Assembly (NCBI GenBank): GCA_946631345.1
Contig: CAMPAA010000062.1
Coordinates: 1 to 15,016 of the forward strand
From: an uncultured Verrucomicrobiota bacterium
Lineage (GTDB): Bacteria > Verrucomicrobiota > Kiritimatiellia > RFP12 > UBA1067
DNA: 15,016 bases
Direction: 5' to 3'
Part shown: one piece after another, positions 6,505-13,453 of the stretch
Position numbering within the stretch: the stretch's first letter is position 1
Layout: every line of letters starts with the position of its first letter
Notes under the pieces: generated by a model
Database searches by the model: none
What the model saw: the letters and a program-made list of their open reading frames with translations, nothing else
Told to the model about the DNA's origin: nothing
Position numbers and translations under genes: made by a program

Positions 6505-8903
6505 TTGAAGTCGAGAAGCCTCACGGTCTCAGGCGGGATCGTGGTCGTCGCCAATCCGCCGGTGAAGCGCCATTCGCCGCCCGCGACCAGTTCCTTCGCC
6601 CGCTTCGCGCCGCGCAGCGAACGCAGGCGCACCTCCTGCGGACGCGCCTCCGGGTTGAACACGGTAAGGTAGCGGTCACCGAACTGCTCAGCAAACACCC
6701 CCGCGCTATCCGACACCGCAAGCGTGTTGACGGGCCGCCATCCGGCCTCGGATACGAGCCGGCACAGCGGCACGTACTTGCGGAAGAGATTGCGGTCGCG
6801 GTTGTACAGCTCCGGACGCGAGAAGTAGTGCCCGTTCGACGCGTTTGGGCTGAAGAAGCACGCGAACAGCCCGTATGCGAGCGAACGCTGCATGTACTTT
6901 TCCACCAGCTCGTGCGGAAAGCGGTCGAAGTCCGCGTTCATCAGGAAGCAGTACGGCTTGCCGCCGCTCATCGCCCTTCGGTAGAGCAGTTCGTCGTCTT
7001 CCATAGGAGTCCATTGGGCCGTCTTGTGGTGTATCCATCTCGTCTCCTGCCCTCCAAAGTCGCTGTACGGCACCAGCCACGGCCAGCGGAGCGGGATGCA
7101 GTTGCCCATCAGATAGCGGCCAATCGAGTGGCAGCGGTTCGCCGCCGCACGCACGTACTCGTAGATGGCGAGACACTTTGCGACGCCTGGAGCCTTCGTC
7201 TCCGGGTCGAAGGCGAGAGGAGTATCGGAATAGGCGAAGTGCGCGCGGTTGAAGTCGAGCGGCGGAGGTATGCCGCATTCGGCGGAATCGATGTACTCGC
7301 CGTCAACGCCCTGCGGCAGGGTCTTTCCGTCGTAGCGCCTCGACCATTCAGCCGCATTGAAGTTGTGGGCGAAGTCGCCGTTGGGCAGGGCCGGCAGCGG
7401 CGACAGGCTCCACACCACGCCCTTGCACCACGGCGTATCCCGCACCTGGCCGATCACAGTCCCTTGCGCATCGCGCATCGCCGAACTCCGCCACGCCCGC
7501 GCGAACGCTTCGCCGTTGGCCGCTCGGCGGTCGCCCTCCATGAAGGCGTCGGCCAAGGTATACGATCCTGCCGTTCCAGGCATGGGCATCCACCATGTGC
7601 AGGGCTCCGTGTAGCGGAAGGTGGTTATGCCGTGGGCGTCGTCCCAGTCCTGCTCGTTGATGCCCTCCTTGACCGCGAACCCGAAGTCCTCCCAGCCCTC
7701 TACGCTGCTTATCTTGTGGAACGCCATCCACAGGCCGTGCCTGCGCAGCCTGACCTTCGCGAATTCCGGGAAGAGGGCGTTGTACGAGGCCAGCGCGCCG
7801 CGGAACCCGTGCTCTGCGGGGAACTGGAACCGCACGAAGCGGAAATGCGCCGTGGGATGCTCCTTCGCGAAGCCGAGGTCAAACGCGATGAACAGCTGCC
7901 TCATGAGCGTATGGGCAGTGGCGCGGAAGATCGCCGGCGCAGAGCAGTCGATGCCGAGCGCCATCCCCTTGCCGCCCGCCGTCACCGCGCCGAACGGCCA
8001 GCGCGACAGCTGCCCCTCTCCCGCGCCGACGGGTGTAGTCATGCGCAGCTGCCCGCCGTTCGCCGCCTCGAATGGAACCGCAAGGCGCGGATTTGCCTGC
8101 CATGATGCAGATGCGCCCTCAGGCACTGGCAGCGCATACACCAGCGTCACGGCGCGGTCGCGCCCCTTCAGTTCCCTGGCCGTCACGTCGAAGAACGTCG
8201 CCCCGCCGCGCGTCTCCTCCTTCACGTCGAGCGAGATGCCTTCAGCCTCGCCGCCAGCCTCCACCGACACGAATCCGCGTGTCGCCGCGACATCGCGCAG
8301 AAGAAACGCGGGGCGATCCAGATTGCGCCCCTTGGGCCGCACCACGCAGCATGTGTCGTAGTATGTGAGATCCGAGCCAGAACGCTCCACCAGACGCGGC
8401 GCGCGGAACCTGGCCCCGCCCGGCACATTGCGGTAGAGGAGGTAGCACGATACGTGCTTCACGGGCTTGTCCGGCACTACGGCCACGGTCTTCTTCTGCC
8501 ATCCCTTTGCCGGGGCATGTTCGAACCGCGCGATCTGCCCGTAGAGCTTGGAATCGTCGGTGTAGGTTATGTCGAGGTAGAGCGAGTAGCCGGTCGAGCT
8601 TTCCGGGCTGGCGGTGAGCGCCCGGCTCTCCGCCGTCACCGTGAACGGCAGGGCGGCGGACTGGTTGAGCTTCACCACCCAGTTCGCGCCGCGATGCACC
8701 GTTGCGTCGGCGCCGTTGTCGCAGACGATCTCCGCGCCTTCGCGCACAAACCCCTCTCCGACCTTTGCGCACCTGTCGAACGAAAGCTCGCGCCCCTGCG
8801 ACTCGCCGCACGCGCCGGCCGCCGGATACACCACGGCGGCGGAGCACGAAACCGCCGCCGTTCCCAGCACTGCGGCGCAACAACACAATAGACTGACTGT
8901 CAT
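6501..8903 (-). CDS. large secreted glycosidase-like protein, family not recognised
   Basis: 800 residues. The N-terminus (MTVSLLCCCAAVLGTAAVSC) is hydrophobic like a signal sequence but lacks the usual Lys/Arg. C20 in AVSC could be a weak lipobox. Residues ~35-175 look like a jelly-roll carbohydrate-binding module (SLYLDITYTDDSKLYGQIAR). Residues ~180-375 are a beta-sandwich, ~385-720 look like a TIM-barrel catalytic region rich in Trp and acidic residues (for example GVDGEYIDS, D539; SDFGGQETRW, E620), and ~725-800 are a closing beta-domain (YLTVFNPEARPQEVRL). This layout is typical of large exported polysaccharide-degrading enzymes, but I cannot assign a family or a catalytic pair. The ATG at 8903 is fixed by an in-frame TGA just upstream and by a -10 box 7 nt before it. 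That upstream TGA is the stop of the preceding glycosidase gene, so both genes share a frame. Confidence 0.75.
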   Translation of the reverse strand: MTVSLLCCCAAVLGTAAVSCSAAVVYPAAGACGESQGRELSFDRCAKVGEGFVREGAEIVCDNGADATVHRGANWVVKLNQSAALPFTVTAESRALTASPESSTGYSLYLDITYTDDSKLYGQIARFEHAPAKGWQKKTVAVVPDKPVKHVSCYLLYRNVPGGARFRAPRLVERSGSDLTYYDTCCVVRPKGRNLDRPAFLLRDVAATRGFVSVEAGGEAEGISLDVKEETRGGATFFDVTARELKGRDRAVTLVYALPVPEGASASWQANPRLAVPFEAANGGQLRMTTPVGAGEGQLSRWPFGAVTAGGKGMALGIDCSAPAIFRATAHTLMRQLFIAFDLGFAKEHPTAHFRFVRFQFPAEHGFRGALASYNALFPEFAKVRLRRHGLWMAFHKISSVEGWEDFGFAVKEGINEQDWDDAHGITTFRYTEPCTWWMPMPGTAGSYTLADAFMEGDRRAANGEAFARAWRSSAMRDAQGTVIGQVRDTPWCKGVVWSLSPLPALPNGDFAHNFNAAEWSRRYDGKTLPQGVDGEYIDSAECGIPPPLDFNRAHFAYSDTPLAFDPETKAPGVAKCLAIYEYVRAAANRCHSIGRYLMGNCIPLRWPWLVPYSDFGGQETRWIHHKTAQWTPMEDDELLYRRAMSGGKPYCFLMNADFDRFPHELVEKYMQRSLAYGLFACFFSPNASNGHYFSRPELYNRDRNLFRKYVPLCRLVSEAGWRPVNTLAVSDSAGVFAEQFGDRYLTVFNPEARPQEVRLRSLRGAKRAKELVAGGEWRFTGGLATTTIPPETVRLLDFK

Positions 8904-8910
8904 GCCGCGT

Positions 8911-8919
8911 ATTCTACCA
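8911..8919 (-). promoter_or_regulatory. extended -10 promoter giving a leaderless mRNA for the 800-aa protein
   Basis: TGG (8917-8919) plus TAGAAT (8911-8916), then ACGCGGC and immediately the ATG at 8903. Seven nt from the -10 to the ATG places the expected first transcribed base at the A of the start codon. No Shine-Dalgarno sequence is present. The site lies inside the 24-nt gap (8904-8927) after the preceding glycosidase gene. Confidence 0.6.
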
Positions 8920-8927
8920 CAAATGCG

Positions 8928-10946
8928 TCAGTGATGGAGTTTGGCCCACACAAAATCGAGCTTCGCCGGAATCTCCGCCTCCAGCTCCCCGCCCTTCTCC
9001 TTCATCTGCACCTTGCCGCGCCCGCCGATCACTTCCGCCCGCGAGAATGACACGCCGTCAGGAAGAATACGGGAAAGGTCAAGCTCGAACTCGTCATCCC
9101 CGTTCAGCTCCCTGAACAGGAGCGCGTATGCGCAGGAACCGTCCTTCGCGCATGAGATGAACCCCGTCCACGAGAAGCCGTCGGGCTCGTCGCCCACCGG
9201 ATAGATGGTGCCGCCGTGCATTGCCGCCCGCTCCTGCTTCCAGCGGGCGATGAGAGGCTTCCATGCCGCGCGCGTATCCGGCCCAACGTCGGAAAGCTCC
9301 ATCCAGCCGAGCGGCGATGCCGTCATCACGATCGCGAAGAGCGCGTCCGCCGGCCAGCGTGACGGAGCCAGCGGATCGTCGCCGTACGTCGCCTGGTTCT
9401 TGCCCGGGTTGAGAAGCTCCATGCGAAGGCGAACAGGATCGACAACCTGCGCAAGCGTCCAAAGGTTCCGGAGGGTCTGGTGCGGACGGTACTTGCGGCC
9501 ACTTTCGCGCGCATAGCGGTTCTCCACGAACAGCGGGCCAATGTCCATCAGCCCGAAGTAGCCGGGCCTTATGCCGGCGGTGCAGTCGAGGTCGAACACC
9601 ATGTCGGCACCGGACTCGACAAGCATCTTGTCGAAGAATTTCCTGTTGCGCTCGAATCCTAAGGGCGAAGTGATCTGGAGGGCGTCGATCTTGAAGTAGC
9701 GTATGCCAAACCTGCGGTAGAAGTCCAGAAGGCAGTCCGCATCGGCCTCCCAGTATCTCAGGTTGTCGGAGGAGTCGGGGCCGAACCATATGCCGAACAC
9801 CAGCCTGCGCTCCTTCGCGGCGGCGACAAGCGGCCCAAGCCCCTGCGGAAAACGCTCGCCGTCCGGCTCCCAGAAGCGCGGATCGACATCACGGAAGCTG
9901 CTCCACGCCTTCTTTGCGCCGGGCGGAAGCTTCTTGTTCGTGTTTGCGGTACGCCCTCGCTGCCATCCGTCGTCCACCTGTATCACGTCCACGCCGATTT
10001 CCGCCGCCGCCTCGACCTCCTTCATGAGGAAGTCCGCGTTGATGCGGCCGTCCCGGTTGCCGTCGCCCCACGTGTTCGACAGGAACACGCCGTCGCGGCC
10101 TGCGCGGTACGGGCGTATCGCGCGCTGGAGATCCTGAAGCACGCGGATGCGGCCCGCCTCGCCACCCTCGTACGCCAGCTCAGCCAGCGGATAGCCGTTG
10201 GCGAGCGTCACCACGCTGCGGTGCATCGAGCTGATCACGAAGTCCGGGATGTCGGTTGGCCTCGAGATTGGCATCGGCGCCAGCCGCAGGAACACAAGCC
10301 CTTCGCCAGTGGCGAGGTCGCGCACGTCGAGGCATGTCGCGGAGACCTCCTCCGCAAGCTGGCAGGACGGCATAAGCCATGAATTCCTCTTGACGAGGTC
10401 GTTGCGCACGTCCGTCTGGTCGAAGAGCGTGAAGCTTGTGACCCGCACGTGGCCGGGGGCGAACTGCAGCGCGTCCCCCACCGTACACGCCTTGCCAAAC
10501 AGCGACGCCCCGCGCTGGCAGAGCTGCCGGTACGCGTCCTTGCCCGCATCGACGGCCGGCTCCGGCAGAGGTCTCTGCAAAGTCTGCTCCTTCAGCACGC
10601 CGGCCACGCCGGGGTACACGCGCAGGACGGTCTCGGCCTCGCCGACTTGCACACGCACCGCAAGCCCCTCCACGCCGGCAGGATTGCGCCGCTCCGCCCT
10701 GCACGACACCGTAATGCCGCCCTTTCCCGCCGCCTGGCCGCGCAGCCATTCGCGGCCACCATCAAGCCGAATGGAAACCGTCTGCAGGCCGCCGTTGGCC
10801 GCAGCATACGTGCGGGTGAACTTTCCGTTGCCCACACTTACCGTGGAGCCGTCCCACTTCGCAAAGCATCCGTTGGACTCGAACGACTCCGCCGACGCCG
10901 CCATCGCCAGCATCGCGGCACACGCAAAAGCGACTCGGCGCTTCAT
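8928..10946 (-). CDS. secreted clan GH-D glycoside hydrolase, GH36 alpha-galactosidase-like
   Basis: 672 residues. Residues 1-19 are a clear signal peptide (MKRRVAFACAAMLAMAASA, cleavage before ES). Residues ~20-275 form an N-terminal beta-sandwich. The TIM barrel (about 280-560) carries GVFLSNTWGDGN, VIQVDDGWQ (323-329; DDGW is typical of GH36) and YFKIDAL (417-423), where D421 matches the GH36/GH27 nucleophile. A C-terminal beta-domain follows. The acid/base region DLDCTAGIRPGYF (452-464) resembles the GH36 motif C-x-S-G-G-x-R-x-D but lacks its final Asp, so activity or exact family may differ. Expected role: hydrolysis of alpha-galactosides or related sugars in the periplasm or outside the cell. 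The ATG overlaps the dapB stop by 4 nt (ATGA), so it is probably translationally coupled to dapB. Confidence 0.82.
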   Translation of the reverse strand: MKRRVAFACAAMLAMAASAESFESNGCFAKWDGSTVSVGNGKFTRTYAAANGGLQTVSIRLDGGREWLRGQAAGKGGITVSCRAERRNPAGVEGLAVRVQVGEAETVLRVYPGVAGVLKEQTLQRPLPEPAVDAGKDAYRQLCQRGASLFGKACTVGDALQFAPGHVRVTSFTLFDQTDVRNDLVKRNSWLMPSCQLAEEVSATCLDVRDLATGEGLVFLRLAPMPISRPTDIPDFVISSMHRSVVTLANGYPLAELAYEGGEAGRIRVLQDLQRAIRPYRAGRDGVFLSNTWGDGNRDGRINADFLMKEVEAAAEIGVDVIQVDDGWQRGRTANTNKKLPPGAKKAWSSFRDVDPRFWEPDGERFPQGLGPLVAAAKERRLVFGIWFGPDSSDNLRYWEADADCLLDFYRRFGIRYFKIDALQITSPLGFERNRKFFDKMLVESGADMVFDLDCTAGIRPGYFGLMDIGPLFVENRYARESGRKYRPHQTLRNLWTLAQVVDPVRLRMELLNPGKNQATYGDDPLAPSRWPADALFAIVMTASPLGWMELSDVGPDTRAAWKPLIARWKQERAAMHGGTIYPVGDEPDGFSWTGFISCAKDGSCAYALLFRELNGDDEFELDLSRILPDGVSFSRAEVIGGRGKVQMKEKGGELEAEIPAKLDFVWAKLHH

Positions 10947-11674
10947 AGCCCGAGAACGTCACGCATGTTGTAGAGGCCGGGCTTTCTGCCTGCCGCCCAT
11001 AGCGCGGCGCGGAGCGCGCCGGCGGCGAACGCCTCGCGGCTCTGCGCCTTGTGGACAAGCTCAACGCGCTCGACATCACCGGCGAACATCACCGTGTGGT
11101 CGCCGATCACGCTGCCGCCGCGCAGCGCGTGCACCGCGATCTCGCCCTGCGGCCTCTCGCCGACCATGCCTTCGCGGCCAAAGACCGACACTTCGTCGAA
11201 ATCCTGCCCGCGCCCCTCCGCCGCCGACTTGGCCAGCATCAGGGCCGTGCCAGACGGCGCGTCCTTCTTGTGGCGGTGGTGCATCTCCACCACCTCGCAG
11301 TCGTACTCCATGCCAAGTATCTCCGCCGCCTTCTTGACCAGCCCGAGCAGAAGGTTCACGCCGAGCGAGAAGTTTCCGCTCTGGATGACGGGGATTTTCT
11401 TCGCCGCCGCATCCACCGCCTTCTGCTCCTCGTCCGTAAGGCCGGTAGTCCCGAGCACGTACACCACGCCGTCCTCGGCGGCTTTGGCGATGTGCTCAGG
11501 CACCGCAGAGTGGAACGTGAAGTCGATCACGGCCTCCGTCTCGGCAGGCCACGTGCGCGGATAGTCCTCGCGGACGTCGCACTTCGCGACCAGCTCAAGC
11601 TCCTCGGATTTGTCCACGAGGTCGCACAGCATGTGTCCCATGCGCCCAGCCGCACCAAGTATCGCCACTTTCAT
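10943..11674 (-). CDS. dapB: 4-hydroxy-tetrahydrodipicolinate reductase
   Basis: 243 residues. DapB reduces the dapA product with NAD(P)H to tetrahydrodipicolinate in the diaminopimelate/lysine pathway, in the cytoplasm. The N-terminal Rossmann fold shows GAAGRMG (7-13) and GTTG (75-78). The catalytic signature EMHHRHKKDAPSGTA (130-144) holds His132/His133 and Lys136, matching E. coli H159/H160 and K163. The C-terminal substrate-binding domain includes LRGGSVIGDHTVMFAGD. It is shorter than the ~270-residue E. coli enzyme but complete. The start overlaps the dapA stop as ATGA, with GGAG (11682-11685) 7 nt upstream. Confidence 0.96.
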   Translation of the reverse strand: MKVAILGAAGRMGHMLCDLVDKSEELELVAKCDVREDYPRTWPAETEAVIDFTFHSAVPEHIAKAAEDGVVYVLGTTGLTDEEQKAVDAAAKKIPVIQSGNFSLGVNLLLGLVKKAAEILGMEYDCEVVEMHHRHKKDAPSGTALMLAKSAAEGRGQDFDEVSVFGREGMVGERPQGEIAVHALRGGSVIGDHTVMFAGDVERVELVHKAQSREAFAAGALRAALWAAGRKPGLYNMRDVLGL

Positions 11675-12549
11675 TTCAGCACTCCAAGTTCCTTAAGGGT
11701 TTCTGTGATGGCCGCCCGGTTCGCCGCCGTCGTTTCGCAAAGCGGAAGGCGGTACACGAGGTCGAGCCTGCCCATGAGGGCAAGAGCCTCCTTCACCATG
11801 ACCGGGTTCGTGTCGATGAAGAGGTTGTGGAAGAGGCGGTAGTACTTGAGGTGCAGCGCTCTCGCCGCCGCCATGTCGCCGGAAAGCGCTGTGCGGATGA
11901 AGTCGCTCATCTCGCGCGGAATCACGTCGGACGCCACCGAGATCACCCCGGACGCCCCAACTGAGATCATGGGCAGCGCCAGCGAATCGTCGCCGGAGAG
12001 CACCGTGAGCGAAGGGCAGCGCGTCTTGATCGCGCTGACGCGCTCCACAGACCCGGCCGCCTCCTTGATTGCCACGATCTTCGGATGGGCGGAGAGACGC
12101 TCCACCACGTCAAGCGGAATCTCCTTCCCGGAGCGTCCGGGCACGTTGTACAACACAACGGGCAAACCGAGGTCTGCCACGGTCATGAAGTGCCTATAAA
12201 GCCCTTCGGGATTTGGCTTGTTGTAGTATGGCGTCACCTGCAGACAGGCGTCCGCGCCGCCCATCGCAATCGCCGCCTTCGTCAGCGAAACGGCCTCGGC
12301 CGTGGAGTTCGCTCCCGTGCCTGCGATGATCTTAACGCGCCCTTTGGCTGCCTTGATCGTCTCCTCTATCACCTTGTGGTGCTCGGCATGGTCGAGCGTG
12401 GGAGATTCGCCTGTGGTCCCCACCGGACACAGCCCCTCAACGCCGCTCTCGCACTGCCAGTCCACAAACTCCTTCAACCGGCCATAGTCGACAGCGCCAT
12501 CCCTGCTGAACGGCGTAACCATAGCGGTAATCGTACCTTGAAGCGTCAT
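11671..12549 (-). CDS. dapA: 4-hydroxy-tetrahydrodipicolinate synthase
   Basis: 292 residues, the normal length for DapA. It condenses pyruvate with aspartate semialdehyde, the first committed step to diaminopimelate (peptidoglycan) and lysine. Motifs: GTTGES (44-49), TPYYNKPN (107-114) with Tyr108, YNVPGRSG (134-141) with Tyr134 and Arg139, and VAIKEAAGS (159-167) with the Schiff-base Lys162 (K161 in E. coli). The ATG at 12549 has AGGAGA (12558-12563) 8 nt upstream and a TATAAT box further up. It heads the dapA-dapB-glycosidase set, whose genes overlap by 4 nt each. Feedback by lysine cannot be judged from sequence alone. Confidence 0.97.
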   Translation of the reverse strand: MTLQGTITAMVTPFSRDGAVDYGRLKEFVDWQCESGVEGLCPVGTTGESPTLDHAEHHKVIEETIKAAKGRVKIIAGTGANSTAEAVSLTKAAIAMGGADACLQVTPYYNKPNPEGLYRHFMTVADLGLPVVLYNVPGRSGKEIPLDVVERLSAHPKIVAIKEAAGSVERVSAIKTRCPSLTVLSGDDSLALPMISVGASGVISVASDVIPREMSDFIRTALSGDMAAARALHLKYYRLFHNLFIDTNPVMVKEALALMGRLDLVYRLPLCETTAANRAAITETLKELGVLK

Positions 12550-12572
12550 CTGTTCTTTCTCCTGATTCGCGA

Positions 12573-12581
12573 ATTATATCA
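12573..12581 (-). promoter_or_regulatory. extended -10 promoter of the dapA operon
   Basis: TGA (12579-12581) plus TATAAT (12573-12578) on the minus strand, then TCGCGAATC, AGGAGA and the ATG at 12549. The leader is about 17-20 nt. No clear -35 box is seen. I see no room for a lysine riboswitch between promoter and start. Confidence 0.66.
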
Positions 12582-12611
12582 CACTTCCGCCTCCGATGGA
12601 TGCCACCCCGG

Positions 12612-12650
12612 TCACACCCTTGTCCCAGGAAATCCTGAACAAGGGTGTGA
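12612..12650 (-). terminator. strong hairpin after the TSCPD gene
   Basis: A perfect 12-bp inverted repeat (TCACACCCTTGT at 12612-12623, ACAAGGGTGTGA at 12639-12650) encloses a loop that contains a second 5-bp stem (CAGGA/TCCTG, 12626-12637). It starts 4 nt past the TSCPD stop and lies before the dapA promoter. No T tract follows, so it may be a terminator of the non-canonical kind or a dispersed palindrome. Confidence 0.6.
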
Positions 12651-12654
12651 GATG

Positions 12655-12918
12655 TCATGGAATCTGAATCCCGGCGGAAGGCTTCATCTCGGCTTCAAGC
12701 GCCTGGGCGAGCTGATCTGGGCATGACGTGCCATTGCGGCACTGGATGCCGCGGAGCAGCGAAACCACCTCGTCTATCTTCCGTCCGACCGCGAGCTTGG
12801 CCACGCCCTGCGTATTGCCCGGACAGCCTCCCTCGAACCGGCATGCGGTGAGAACGCCGTCCTCCACCTCATAGTTTATTGCGCGCGAACACGTGCCGTT
12901 TGTCTTGTATGTTTTCAT
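12655..12918 (-). CDS. TSCPD-domain protein (TIGR03905-like)
   Basis: 87 residues from the ATG at 12918. The sequence matches the small TSCPD family: MKTYKTNGTCSRAI at the start, FEGGCPGNTQGVAKLAVG (28-45) in the middle and CRNGTSCPDQLAQAL (60-74) at the end, with Cys10, Cys26, Cys32, Cys60 and Cys66 as likely metal ligands. Family knowledge: the same domain is found at the C-terminus of class II ribonucleotide reductases, and the stand-alone protein has no settled function. A longer reading from 13080 exists but overlaps the promoter and gives an implausible N-terminus. The gene stands alone, between its own promoter and a hairpin. Confidence 0.88.
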   Translation of the reverse strand: MKTYKTNGTCSRAINYEVEDGVLTACRFEGGCPGNTQGVAKLAVGRKIDEVVSLLRGIQCRNGTSCPDQLAQALEAEMKPSAGIQIP

Positions 12919-12925
12919 GCCGCAG

Positions 12926-12934
12926 ATTATACCA
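12926..12934 (-). promoter_or_regulatory. extended -10 promoter giving a leaderless mRNA for the TSCPD gene
   Basis: TGG (12932-12934) plus TATAAT (12926-12931), then CTGCGGC and immediately the ATG at 12918. The 7-nt spacing places the expected transcription start on the A of ATG. No Shine-Dalgarno sequence is present. The stretch GCGGCATG is identical to that at the 800-aa glycosidase gene. Confidence 0.66.
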
Positions 12935-13027
12935 TGAAAAAGGCTGTCAGGAAATCCCGCCGAACTCGCCTTGCATAACGTAAGCGCGAGATGCGCACAA
13001 CAACAAAAAAGAAAGAGACGGTGTGAT

Positions 13028-13306
13028 ATGAACAAGACAGTCAAAACCTTCGGAACGATCCTCGCCTGCCTGGCGCTCACTGGAACATGCCTTGCCGCGC
13101 CACGCGGAAGGCACGGCGGCTACCGCGCACCCGCGCCGATGCACCACGCGCCACACGGGCATCGCCACAACCACATGCCACCGCCCCCACCGCCCCCGCG
13201 CCACACCGTGGTGCACCATCATCATGGCGGCCACCACCACACAGGCGCAGTCGCCTTTGGCGCAGCAGTGGTCGGCGGAATCGTCGGCGCACTCATCGGC
13301 CGCTGA
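13028..13306 (+). CDS. small secreted His/Pro-rich protein with glycine-zipper end
   Basis: 92 residues, and the only gene called on the plus strand. Residues 1-24 are a signal peptide (MNKTVKTFGTILACLALTGT, then CLAA). Residues 25-72 hold 15 histidines, a run of seven prolines (51-57) and clusters HHHHGGHHH (63-71), suggesting metal binding (Zn, Ni or Cu). Residues 73-92 (TGAVAFGAAVVGGIVGALIG) are a glycine-zipper hydrophobic segment like those of small outer-membrane or envelope proteins. I chose ATG 13028 because it starts the signal peptide; AGAG lies about 10 nt upstream. An in-frame ATG at 12971 would bury the signal peptide. I find no clear promoter. The function is unknown; an envelope metal-buffering role is only an inference. 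Confidence 0.72.
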   Translation: MNKTVKTFGTILACLALTGTCLAAPRGRHGGYRAPAPMHHAPHGHRHNHMPPPPPPPRHTVVHHHHGGHHHTGAVAFGAAVVGGIVGALIGR

Positions 13307-13316
13307 ATGTGAAGTC

Positions 13317-13358
13317 GCATCCGCATGGCGCGTTGCCCCCAACGCGCCTCGCGGATGC
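13317..13358. terminator. composite hairpin between convergent genes, possible bidirectional terminator
   Basis: An outer 8-bp stem (GCATCCGC 13317-13324 with GCGGATGC 13351-13358) and an inner 9-bp stem (GGCGCGTTG 13327-13335 with CAACGCGCC 13340-13348) are separated by one 2x2 mismatch and closed by a CCCC loop. It begins about 10 nt after the stop of the His-rich gene and faces the 3' end of the coiled-coil gene. No T tract is present on either side. Confidence 0.62.
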
Positions 13359-13385
13359 ATGGTTGGGCCGCGCGGATGAATGGTT
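13351..13385. repeat. short direct repeat overlapping the composite hairpin
   Basis: Two 14-nt copies, GCGGATGCATGGTT (13351-13364) and GCGGATGAATGGTT (13372-13385), differ by one base and are spaced 21 nt apart. The first copy includes the right arm of the hairpin. The rest of 13386-13453 shows nothing I can name. Confidence 0.5.
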
Positions 13386-13453
13386 CAGCTTTCGGCGTTG
13401 CATGGATGAACTGAAAACAGCAATCTACAGGCCAAATGCCACGCCGCCAAGGG

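Noticed and set aside
4573..6672. 699-codon plus-strand frame opposite the helicase
   Set aside because: Antisense shadow of a helicase with all motifs intact; no motif and no ribosome binding site.
12549..12572. lysine riboswitch or attenuator before dapA
   Set aside because: Only about 20 nt separate the promoter from the ATG, too short for either.
12655..13080. longer start for the TSCPD protein
   Set aside because: The extension covers the TATAAT promoter and overlaps the His-rich gene. The family begins near MKTYKTNGTCSRAI.
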